From NCBI GenBank assembly GCA_031257955.1, contig JAIRNQ010000279.1, positions 1 through 5,196 on the forward strand: 5,196 nt of DNA. The letters run 5' to 3'. This DNA comes from Deltaproteobacteria bacterium (lineage in GTDB: Bacteria; Desulfobacterota; Desulfarculia; Adiutricales; Adiutricaceae). Numbering within the stretch: the stretch's first letter is position 1; every line of letters starts with the position of its first letter. Positions 1-5,171 of the stretch are shown piece by piece. Both the position numbers and the translations under genes were made by a program. Under the pieces are notes generated by a model, which saw only the letters and a program-made list of their open reading frames with translations, did not search any database and was not told the DNA's origin.

Positions 1-81
1 CACTTCCCTGACCGCCTCGACCGTCCCCTCGGGAGTATCAAAACCCACCGACCAATTATCAAGTTTCAATACGGGTTCCAT
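1..81 (-). CDS. Peptide/nickel-type ABC transporter ATP-binding protein (DppD/OppD family), N-terminal fragment
   Basis: Only the first 27 codons are in the window; the gene runs off the left edge. The peptide begins MEPVLKLDNWSVGF and continues DTPEGTVEAVREV. This is the usual opening of DppD/OppD ATPases: a first beta strand (LKLDNWSVGF), then a 'T.EG.V.AV' stretch just ahead of the Walker A loop, which would lie beyond the edge. Such proteins hydrolyse ATP on the cytoplasmic face to drive the permease pair encoded upstream. ATG at 81 is chosen because the same frame is open back to a TAA near 260 but holds no ATG, GTG or TTG. The ribosome binding site is weak (AAAGG about 12 nt before ATG). 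The gene follows the binding protein after a 244-nt gap filled by a tandem array and a hairpin, so it may be expressed at a different level from the genes before it. Confidence 0.8.
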   Translation of the reverse strand, partial: MEPVLKLDNWSVGFDTPEGTVEAVREV

Positions 82-123
82 GGAAACGCTTTGCCTTTCT
101 GAGTTCGGGAAGAATGGCAGGAT

Positions 124-222
124 GGCTCGGTTGGCTCGGTTGGCTCGGTTGGCTCGGTTGGCTCGGTTGGCTCGGTTGGCTCGGTTGGCTCGGTTGGCTC
201 GGTTGGCTCGGCTGGCTCGGTC
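124..222. repeat. 9-bp tandem repeat array, 11 copies
   Basis: Unit GGCTCGGTT (AACCGAGCC on the minus strand). Copies 1-9 (124-204) are identical; copy 10 (205-213) and copy 11 (214-222) each differ by one base. The array lies between the binding protein and ATPase genes and ends 42 bp before the ATPase start codon. Because 9 is a multiple of 3, gain or loss of units leaves any reading frame through it intact. On the minus strand the three frames read N-R-A, T-E-P or P-S-Q. The identity of the units suggests recent expansion by replication slippage. Confidence 0.95.
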
Positions 223-261
223 TTTCCGGCCATATATGATTTTAAGGTTTTTGTTTTAGCC

Positions 262-291
262 GGCCGGGAGGGCTGATTGGCCCTCCCGGCC
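262..291 (-). promoter_or_regulatory. Intercistronic stem-loop, perfect 12-bp stem
   Basis: Arms 262-273 (GGCCGGGAGGGC) and 280-291 (GCCCTCCCGGCC) pair perfectly around a 6-nt loop. The structure starts 34 nt after the binding protein's stop codon in the transcript. In the minus-strand RNA the stem is followed by GGCUAAAACAAAAACC, not a U tract, so it does not look like a complete intrinsic terminator. A hairpin just after a binding protein gene fits an mRNA-stabilising or partial-termination element that lets the binding protein accumulate above the ATPase, as is known for malE. That role is inferred. The segment 318-325 (GGGAGGGC) could also pair with 280-287. Confidence 0.6.
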
Positions 292-325
292 CTTGGAGTT
301 TTGGTCCCGGCCCCCTCGGGAGGGC

Positions 326-1885
326 TTATCTCTTGAGGGTCCAGTTTTCCACGTTCCAGAAAACCCCTACGGCGTGGTGACCCAGGACCCTTCCGGTATC
401 CAGTCCGTCAAGTCCGGCCACGCTTACGTAGTTGCCATTAAGGAAGGCCACCAACAGGGTACCCGGGGACTTGGCGTAGGCCTCCTCGAATTGGGCGTAG
501 ATTTGTTTGCGCTCGTTGGGGTCTTTGGCGTGGCGGCCTTTGTTCATCAGGTCGTCAATCTCGGGGTTGGAGTAGGCCATGGTGTTTTCGCTGGCCCCGG
601 TCACCAAAGTCGCGTAGAACTGATCCGGGTCAAACTCGGCGGCCATGCCGGCCAGAAAGCCGTTATAGCCGGCCTTCCAGTCAAATCGGGTGACCAGGTT
701 TATCTTCATCTCCACGCCCACGGCCTGGAGCATACGGGAGACCACGTTGGCGATGTCCACCCTCTCCTCCTCGTAGTCGCGGACCTGGATGGAGAAGGAA
801 AACTTCTGGCCGTTACGCTCATAGATCCCGTCGGCGCCTTTCTTCCAACCGAGCTTTTCTATCTCTTGGCTAAAGCGGGCCAAATCGTAAGGATAGATGT
901 CGGCTTTGGTATTGCCGCCGAAAGTGCTGAGCTGGATGGGGCTATAGGCCGGCAATCCCTCGCCTACCAGGACGCCCTCGACGATTTCTTTTTTGTTGAT
1001 GGCGTAGTTCAACACTCCGGTGGAGTCTTTGTTTTTCTGCCAGAAATCGGTGTGGAAGTCGAACGAGGCCCCCCGGTAATCGGCAGTCTTGAAGTCTATG
1101 TTTTTGAAGCCCTCAAGGCCCCTGAAGCGAGCGGCGTACTTGGAGTTGAGCCAAGCCAAATCGGCCTCTCCGGCCTGAAGCATGAGAGCCTTGGTGCTTT
1201 CGACGGCCACGGTCTTGTAGACGATCCTGTCGATGTTAGGGACCTTGTCGTAATAATCGGCGTTCTTCTCAACGATTATGGTGTTACCGGCCGTGTCCCA
1301 CTCCACGAACTTATAACGTCCGGTACCAATGGGATTTTGGTTAAATGGGGTGGTGTTAAAATTCTGGCCTTCCAAAATATGCTTGGGGCAGATCCCGATG
1401 GTGAAATAATCGAGCATGGCGGCGTTAAACTGGCTCATGACGATTTTTACCGTATAGGGGTCCACGGCCGAGACGGAGGCGATGTCCTGATAGTTGCTGG
1501 TGACCGAGGAGGCCAAGGTGTCGTCCTTGGTCAAGGTTTCGTAGGTAAAGACCACGTCATCGGCGGTAAGCTCTTTGCCGTCGTGAAACTTGACTCCCTT
1601 GCGGAGTTTGAAGGTATAAGTCAGCGAGGCATCGTCATACTCGTAGCTTTCGGCCAAATCCGGTACGGGTTTGTTATAGTCGTATTTCATCAACCCGGAA
1701 AAAACCAGCGAGGGCAACTCGGCCGGAATATTTAAAAGGGGGTTGATGGTCTCTGGGTTTTCCCCGGCGTAGATTAAGGTGTTGGACAGATCCGACATGT
1801 CGGCGGCCCGGGCCACCTGGGCGGTCAAGATAGACAGACACAGGCAAGTAAAAATGGCCATAGTCGATAATGCTGCTCGTTTCAA
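326..1885 (-). CDS. ABC transporter solute-binding protein, family 5 (DppA/OppA/NikA-like)
   Basis: A 519-residue periplasmic binding protein that would capture the substrate and deliver it to the permease pair. Residues 1-27 form a Sec signal: basic MKR, a hydrophobic core, then ARA before the likely cut at A28. No lipobox is seen, so it should be soluble. Family 5 landmarks follow in order: GENPETINPLLN (41-52), FSGLMKYD (62-69), PVPDLAESYE (73-82), KGVKFHDG (96-103) with LTADDVVFTYE (106-116), and NPIGTGRYKF (184-193). The C-terminus carries VLGHHAVGVFWNVENW (500-515). The start is TTG at 1883-1885, because AGGGGAG lies 7 nt upstream and this start supplies the basic part of the signal; ATG at 1861 would cut it off. 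The gene sits after the permeases and before the ATPase rather than at the head of the operon. Peptide, nickel or metal-chelate ligands are all possible. Confidence 0.93.
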   Translation of the reverse strand: MKRAALSTMAIFTCLCLSILTAQVARAADMSDLSNTLIYAGENPETINPLLNIPAELPSLVFSGLMKYDYNKPVPDLAESYEYDDASLTYTFKLRKGVKFHDGKELTADDVVFTYETLTKDDTLASSVTSNYQDIASVSAVDPYTVKIVMSQFNAAMLDYFTIGICPKHILEGQNFNTTPFNQNPIGTGRYKFVEWDTAGNTIIVEKNADYYDKVPNIDRIVYKTVAVESTKALMLQAGEADLAWLNSKYAARFRGLEGFKNIDFKTADYRGASFDFHTDFWQKNKDSTGVLNYAINKKEIVEGVLVGEGLPAYSPIQLSTFGGNTKADIYPYDLARFSQEIEKLGWKKGADGIYERNGQKFSFSIQVRDYEEERVDIANVVSRMLQAVGVEMKINLVTRFDWKAGYNGFLAGMAAEFDPDQFYATLVTGASENTMAYSNPEIDDLMNKGRHAKDPNERKQIYAQFEEAYAKSPGTLLVAFLNGNYVSVAGLDGLDTGRVLGHHAVGVFWNVENWTLKR

Positions 1886-1892
1886 TTGTTCT

Positions 1893-1899
1893 CTCCCCT
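1893..1899 (-). promoter_or_regulatory. Ribosome binding site supporting a TTG start
   Basis: The minus strand reads AGGGGAG, then 7 nt, then TTG. It is the only convincing Shine-Dalgarno match near the beginning of the binding protein gene. It decides in favour of TTG over the ATG eight codons further in. Confidence 0.7.
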
Positions 1900-1926
1900 A
1901 GTCCCGCGGAAGGCTTTTCCCGGGCG

Positions 1927-1932
1927 ATTATA
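1927..1932 (-). promoter_or_regulatory. Possible internal -10 element for the binding protein gene
   Basis: The minus strand reads TATAAT, a perfect sigma-70 -10 hexamer, 41 nt before the TTG start codon. A transcript from here would have a leader of about 35 nt that includes the ribosome binding site. No recognisable -35 hexamer is found at 16-18 nt spacing and there is no extended TGn, so the call rests on the hexamer and its position only. An imperfect hairpin lies just upstream (1934-1975; core pairing CCAAAGGTC with GAC-CTTTGG) and could be an operator or part of a read-through leader. Confidence 0.3.
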
Positions 1933-1997
1933 TGGCCGACCCAAAGGTCCCTTCGTGACGCTTTGGTATCGGGCCAAGGCGGGGCCGCTTCGGCGGC

Positions 1998-2026
1998 AAA
2001 AGGTTAAAGCCGACTTTCGCGTCGGC
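1998..2026 (-). terminator. Terminator-like hairpin after the DppC-type permease gene
   Basis: In the minus-strand RNA, GCCGAC (from 2021-2026) pairs with GUCGGC (from 2009-2014) around a GCGAAA loop. It is followed at once by UUUAACCUUUU (from 1998-2008). The stem is only 6 bp and the U tract is interrupted, so a leaky terminator or attenuator is more likely than a full stop. It lies 63 nt after the permease stop codon. Two smaller inverted repeats flank it: 2063-2079 (GCCAA/TTGGC) and 1984-1997 (GCCGC/GCGGC with a TTCG loop on the plus strand). Confidence 0.4.
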
Positions 2027-2089
2027 GGGCGTCGCAAAAGCTAGCCAGGCCACGGTCGGAAAGCCAACCGCGGCTTGGCCGAAGGAAGG

Positions 2090-3073
2090 TTAGATGTTGC
2101 TGGGACGGCGATTGGTCCGCTCCCTAAAAAAGTTGCCCATCTGAGTCAGGCAAAGAAGGGTCACCACCAGAAAGGCCCCGGGGATAACGATCACCCACCA
2201 GGTGTTTAAGAGCAATGCCCTATCGGCCAAGGCCAACATGCTGCCCCAGGAGAGGACTTCCACCGGAAGCCCCAAGCCCAGGAAACTTAGGGTAGACTCC
2301 ATACCAATGTTGGTGGCCACGCTGGAAATGACCACGAACATTATGGCCGAGACGAAATTTGGGATAAGGTGCTTTCTCATACGGAACAAAAATGATGAGC
2401 CCATGCAGCGGGAAGCCAGAACGTACTCGCTGTTTCTGATTTGCCTAACCTCGCTCCTGACAATCCTGGCCAAGGCAAACCAAGCCGTTATCCCTATGAC
2501 AAAGGAAATACTCAAAACGTTTTGGGTGGCCATGAGCGATATTATGAGAAGGATCATCAAAAGGGTTGGTATGCTTTGGACTAACTCCACCGCTCTCATC
2601 ATCACGTTGTCGCCAAAAGAACCGGTAGAACCGGAAAGGCAGCCGTAAATGACACCGACGACCGTCAAAATAATGGTCGAAAGAACGCCAATCAGAAGCG
2701 AGGCCCTTCCACCCTGCCAAATAATGGAATAGATATCCCGGCCCATGGAATCGGTACCGAAATAAAACTCCGAATTTGGCGGTTGGTTAAGGTTGGTTAA
2801 ATAAAACTGGCTGGGGTCGTGGTTAATCAAAAACTCGGCGAAAAGGCAGCCCATAAGGATCAGCGTAAACACCAAGCAAGCGATTATGGGCTTTCCCTTA
2901 AACCAGTCCCGAAAGGTCGCAACTTTTACCGCGCTTTCGCGCTTGACGTAGTCCGGCCCAACCATCTCGAATCTATCGTCCGCGTCCGCCCCGCCCACCG
3001 TCTCTAAGCTATCGTCCGCGTCCGCCCCGCTCACCGTCTCTAACCTATCGTTCGCTTCCACTCCGCTCACCAT
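2090..3073 (-). CDS. Peptide/nickel-type ABC transporter permease (DppC/OppC/NikC family)
   Basis: A 327-residue inner-membrane permease that pairs with the DppB-type protein to form the substrate channel. After a cytoplasmic N-terminus, the first membrane segment is near 62-82. Next come the family motif FGTDSMGRD (105-113) and further membrane segments near 124-146, 168-183, 187-204, 240-256 and 292-311. The ATPase-coupling EAA loop is clear: EYVLASRCMGSSF (216-228) leading to HLIPN (235-239). It is followed by MESTLSFLGLGLP (258-270), which is typical of DppC. The odd part is residues 3-38, three 12-residue acidic repeats that are not a usual DppC feature. A TAG stop directly precedes the ATG. 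The ribosome binding site GGAGGT is only 2 nt from this ATG but 5 nt from the next codon, GTG at 3070, which could be the true start. Confidence 0.93.
   Translation of the reverse strand: MVSGVEANDRLETVSGADADDSLETVGGADADDRFEMVGPDYVKRESAVKVATFRDWFKGKPIIACLVFTLILMGCLFAEFLINHDPSQFYLTNLNQPPNSEFYFGTDSMGRDIYSIIWQGGRASLLIGVLSTIILTVVGVIYGCLSGSTGSFGDNVMMRAVELVQSIPTLLMILLIISLMATQNVLSISFVIGITAWFALARIVRSEVRQIRNSEYVLASRCMGSSFLFRMRKHLIPNFVSAIMFVVISSVATNIGMESTLSFLGLGLPVEVLSWGSMLALADRALLLNTWWVIVIPGAFLVVTLLCLTQMGNFFRERTNRRPSNI
2961..3068. repeat. Three 36-bp tandem repeats inside the DppC-type permease gene
   Basis: Units are 2961-2996, 2997-3032 and 3033-3068. The first and second match at 32 of 36 bases, the second and third at 31 of 36. 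Another 7 bases of the unit (ACCATCT) begin at 3069 and include the start codon. In protein they read SGVEANDRLETV, SGADADDSLETV and GGADADDRFEMV (residues 3-38): acidic, hydrophilic and on the cytoplasmic side before the first membrane segment. Being in frame, copy-number change would lengthen or shorten the N-terminus by 12 residues without breaking the gene. Confidence 0.9.
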
Positions 3074-3075
3074 CT

Positions 3076-3081
3076 ACCTCC
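3076..3081 (-). promoter_or_regulatory. Ribosome binding site of the DppC-type permease gene
   Basis: The minus strand reads GGAGGT followed by AG, then ATG GTG. The match to the anti-Shine-Dalgarno is strong, but the 2-nt gap to ATG is unusually short. GTG at codon 2 has a 5-nt gap and may be the initiator. Confidence 0.6.
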
Positions 3082-3104
3082 GGCCAAAACGATGCCACCG
3101 ATTG

Positions 3105-3123
3105 AGGCGGCCGGTGGCCGCCT
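3105..3123 (-). promoter_or_regulatory. GC-rich intercistronic hairpin at the DppB-type permease stop codon
   Basis: The arms 3105-3112 and 3116-3123 form an 8-bp perfect stem (AGGCGGCC / GGCCGCCT) with a 3-nt loop. The last base of the TAA stop codon of the upstream permease is inside the stem. It occupies much of the 49-nt gap before the next gene and leaves that gene's ribosome binding site free. There is no U tract, so it is more likely to protect mRNA ends or tune translation than to terminate. The function is inferred. Confidence 0.5.
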
Positions 3124-4121
3124 TAAGCGTCGGCTATTTTGATCCCGGCCTCGTCAAGCTCTCGCATCCTGGGATCTATGATCTCGTTAATAAATTGGGC
3201 GCTCATGCCGGCCAGGATAACCAAGGCGCCGGTAATCAAGACCATGACCATCAGGAGGTTATAGTCGTGATATTTGGCGCTGTTCACGGCCAGAAGGCCA
3301 ATTCCCGGGTAGTTAAAGACAGTCTCGGCCACGTAGGTCCCGCTTAGGACATGGGGTATGGATATGGCCATGACGCTGACTATGGTCGGCAAAACGTTAC
3401 GAAAACAGTGCTTGACGAGGACCTCGGTTTTACCCAGTCCCTTGGTCCGGGCCAAAAGCACGTAGTCGCGGCGGACTTCGTCCAGAAGCTTGTTTCTAAT
3501 CATGTAGCCGTAATACCAAAGGTGGCTAAGGATCATGACGGCCAGGGGCATGATTAGGTGCTTGAACCTGTCAGGGAGATCGCTGGCTTTGCCCAGCCCA
3601 TAAGCCCCGCTGGAAGGCAGCCATCTAAGGTTAACGCTAAAAAGCAAAACCAGTACAACGCCCAACCAGAAGGCCGGAACGTAAAAGGCCGTGGTTCCCA
3701 GCCGGCAAATCAACTTATCGATAAACCGGTCCTCGTAGCGGACGCAGATTAGAGCCAGTCCTATGGCCAAAAGAAAGACCAAGGCGTAGGCGGTAACTCC
3801 CAAAATTAGCGTGTTTCCCAGAAGCGGCCCCACCACCTGGCTGACCGGTTTTTTGTACCGAAGCGAGAGCCCAAAGTCGCCCTTACAGACTTTGGCTATC
3901 CATCTGACGTACTGAAGGTAAATCGGCCCGGTCAGACCCAAGCGCTCCCTGGCCGCGTCCAGTTGTTCGGTACTCATGGTTTCCATGGCGTCGCCAAAAA
4001 AGGACTGCAGGGGATCCCCCGGCGTCAGCCTAGCCACGTAAAATACGGCAACCGACAGCAGAAAGATCATGAAAACGAAGAGGATTAGCCGTTTTCCTAA
4101 CTTGGTCCAAATCGACTGCAT
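3123..4121 (-). CDS. Peptide/nickel-type ABC transporter permease (DppB/OppB/NikB family)
   Basis: The first gene of the operon, encoding the partner permease. From ATG at 4121 it is 332 residues, close to the usual family length. Membrane segment 1 is near 11-31 and ends in the motif ARLTPGDP (30-37). The cytoplasmic or periplasmic stretch GLTGPIYLQYVRW (62-74) and GDFGLSL (81-87) are classic DppB signatures. More membrane segments lie near 101-126, 143-166, 188-207, 248-266 and 288-308. The EAA loop that docks the ATPase is DYVLLARTKGLGK (219-231) to RNVLP (241-245), followed by VAETVFNYPGIG (264-275). The frame is also open to ATG at 4202, adding 27 residues. I prefer 4121 because MQSIWTKLGKRL matches how family members begin, although its ribosome binding site (GGGAGA, 13 nt away) is distant. 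No disabling changes are seen. Confidence 0.92.
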   Translation of the reverse strand: MQSIWTKLGKRLILFVFMIFLLSVAVFYVARLTPGDPLQSFFGDAMETMSTEQLDAARERLGLTGPIYLQYVRWIAKVCKGDFGLSLRYKKPVSQVVGPLLGNTLILGVTAYALVFLLAIGLALICVRYEDRFIDKLICRLGTTAFYVPAFWLGVVLVLLFSVNLRWLPSSGAYGLGKASDLPDRFKHLIMPLAVMILSHLWYYGYMIRNKLLDEVRRDYVLLARTKGLGKTEVLVKHCFRNVLPTIVSVMAISIPHVLSGTYVAETVFNYPGIGLLAVNSAKYHDYNLLMVMVLITGALVILAGMSAQFINEIIDPRMRELDEAGIKIADA

Positions 4122-4240
4122 CTTGACAACTGAATCTCCCAAGTATATAAACGAAAAAAAGCCGCCCGCCGAACCATTGAGGTTAAGGCAAACGACTTTC
4201 ATAGTCTCTGTGAGTTTTGTCGAAAACTAAAAGCTTAAAG

Positions 4241-4315
4241 CCAAGCCTAGTTTAACGTAGCCTAGCCAAGCCTAGCTTAGTTTAACCAAGCCTAGCCTAA
4301 TTTAGCTAAGCCAAG
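4241..4315. repeat. Degenerate pentamer array, 15 units
   Basis: From 4241 the sequence falls into fifteen 5-base units with no gap, starting CCAAG CCTAG TTTAA and ending CTAAG CCAAG. The fourth base is A in all fifteen units and the fifth is G in twelve. The pair CCAAG-CCTAG recurs at 4241, 4266 and 4286, suggesting a higher-order duplication. The normally scarce tetramer CTAG occurs four times in about 50 bp. The array is upstream of the permease B gene and, if the promoter proposed at 4384-4412 is right, lies in its untranslated leader. Confidence 0.75.
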
Positions 4316-4382
4316 GCGACGCTGGCTCAGGCAGGCCGGCCAAGAACTGGCCCAAAATCACCTTCATGGCGATTTGTAAAGC

Positions 4383-4388
4383 TATAAT
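4383..4388 (+). promoter_or_regulatory. Possible -10 element for the methyltransferase gene
   Basis: A perfect TATAAT lies 120 bp before the methyltransferase start codon. No -35 hexamer is found at 16-18 nt spacing (the best match is 2 of 6), so the plus-strand promoter is weakly supported. It overlaps the minus-strand -10 element. Confidence 0.3.
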
Positions 4389-4412
4389 GACACTAAACGG
4401 GAGAAAAGTCAA
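4384..4412 (-). promoter_or_regulatory. Candidate sigma-70 promoter of the ABC importer operon
   Basis: The minus strand reads TTGACT (4407-4412; 5 of 6 to the consensus), a 17-nt spacer, then CATTAT (4384-4389; 4 of 6). Transcription would begin near 4377 and give a leader of about 255 nt to the start at 4121, or 175 nt to the alternative at 4202. The pentamer array would be inside this leader. It is the best-spaced hexamer pair I found upstream of the operon. Confidence 0.45.
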
Positions 4413-4435
4413 CTTTTTGGGACAACCAAACAAAC

Positions 4436-4484
4436 ACCGCCTCCCCGGCCCCCGACCGACCCCGGTCGTAAGGGCCAGGGCGGT
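4436..4484 (+). promoter_or_regulatory. Long GC-rich hairpin in the methyltransferase leader
   Basis: Three stacked helices pair across the region: ACCGCC (4436-4441) with GGCGGT (4479-4484), GGCCC (4447-4451) with GGGCC (4472-4476), and CGACC (4453-4457) with GGTCG (4464-4468). Small internal loops separate them. It ends 24 nt before the methyltransferase ATG. On the plus strand no U tract follows. On the minus strand the stem is followed by the T-rich GTTTGTTTGGTTGT, so it could instead stop antisense transcription coming from the methyltransferase side. Its role is open. Confidence 0.4.
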
Positions 4485-4508
4485 TTAGGGCAAAGCCGGG
4501 AAATTAAA

Positions 4509-5171
4509 ATGGAAACCAAAGAAATAGTGGAGAAAATCGGGGCCTACTGGGACGACTACGCCCCTAAATTCGACGAGGCCCACGACACCGAGGATCTTGA
4601 GGCTTGGGCCCGGGCCCTCCGGGACTGCCTGGGCTCGCCCGGTCCGGCGACCGTCCTGGATCTGGGCACCGGAACCGGCTTTCTGGCCAACTTGGCCGCC
4701 GCCCAGGGCCACTTTTGCCTGGGCGTGGATATCTCAGACAAGATGCTGGCCATCGCCGTGGAAAAAACCCGGGCCCTGGGCCTCAAAGCCGTCTACCTCA
4801 AAGGCCCGGATCTGCCTTTTCCCGAGGGCACCTTTGACTATATCGTCAACTCCAGGCTCCTCTGGACCCTGGTAGAGCCGCTTAAAACGATCGGCCGCTG
4901 GCTGGGCTTTCTCCGACCCGGCGGTAAAATCGTATGCTTCAACCGGTTTAAGGAAGGCTTGGGCATGTGCGGCGGCAAAGACGTCTATGGAAACGAGAAC
5001 CTGGACCGGGCCGTGACCTTGGCCCACGCCCCCTCCTCGGCCGATCTGATAAAGCTCTTTACCGAGGCCGGCCTCACCGAAGTTGAATTTAGACACCTGC
5101 CCAAGCTGACCTTGCCCGAACGCGACGACGGCTATGACGAGTGGTACGCCCTCATGGGAACCAAACCCTAA
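4509..5171 (+). CDS. Class I SAM-dependent methyltransferase (Methyltransf_11/25 type)
   Basis: A 220-residue cytoplasmic enzyme expected to transfer a methyl group from S-adenosylmethionine; the acceptor is unknown. The SAM-binding Rossmann fold is clear: motif I VLDLGTGTGF (49-58), the acidic end of strand 2 in GVDIS (72-76), the FPEGTFDYIVNSRLLWTL stretch (104-121) and LRPGGKI (135-141). The N-terminal IGAYWDDYAPKFDE (10-23) is a helix typical of small-molecule methyltransferases, which supports the ATG at 4509. The ribosome binding site is poor (GGGA about 7 nt before ATG). No membrane segments or signal are present. It is divergent from the importer operon, with 387 bp between the two start codons, and is richer in G and C. 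The 'RLLWTL' form recalls methyltransferases found beside Opp/Nik-type importers, hinting at a role with the transported compound; this is from memory of the family. Confidence 0.9.
   Translation: METKEIVEKIGAYWDDYAPKFDEAHDTEDLEAWARALRDCLGSPGPATVLDLGTGTGFLANLAAAQGHFCLGVDISDKMLAIAVEKTRALGLKAVYLKGPDLPFPEGTFDYIVNSRLLWTLVEPLKTIGRWLGFLRPGGKIVCFNRFKEGLGMCGGKDVYGNENLDRAVTLAHAPSSADLIKLFTEAGLTEVEFRHLPKLTLPERDDGYDEWYALMGTKP

Noticed and set aside
124..222. CRISPR array
   Set aside because: The 9-bp units are directly adjacent with no spacers, and no cas-like gene is present.
262..291. Intrinsic terminator after the binding protein gene
   Set aside because: The stem is strong, but the minus-strand RNA after it is A-rich rather than a U run, so it is recorded as a stem-loop only.
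293..1735. 480-codon open frame on the plus strand, antisense to the binding protein gene
   Set aside because: It is complementary to a clear family 5 binding protein gene, has no recognisable motif or ribosome binding site, and its Gly/Val/His-rich composition is what the reverse of this codon usage produces.
2202..2648. 148-codon plus-strand frame over the DppC-type permease
   Set aside because: It lies wholly inside a gene with intact family motifs on the other strand and shows no domain of its own.
4241..4315. Insertion sequence end or attachment site
   Set aside because: There are no paired terminal inverted repeats, no target duplication and no transposase or integrase; the periodic pentamer explains the sequence better.
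4556..5096. Several open frames of 76-120 codons overlapping the methyltransferase on both strands
   Set aside because: They are Arg/Pro/Gly-rich shadows of a GC-rich gene whose SAM-binding motifs are all in the 4509-5171 frame.
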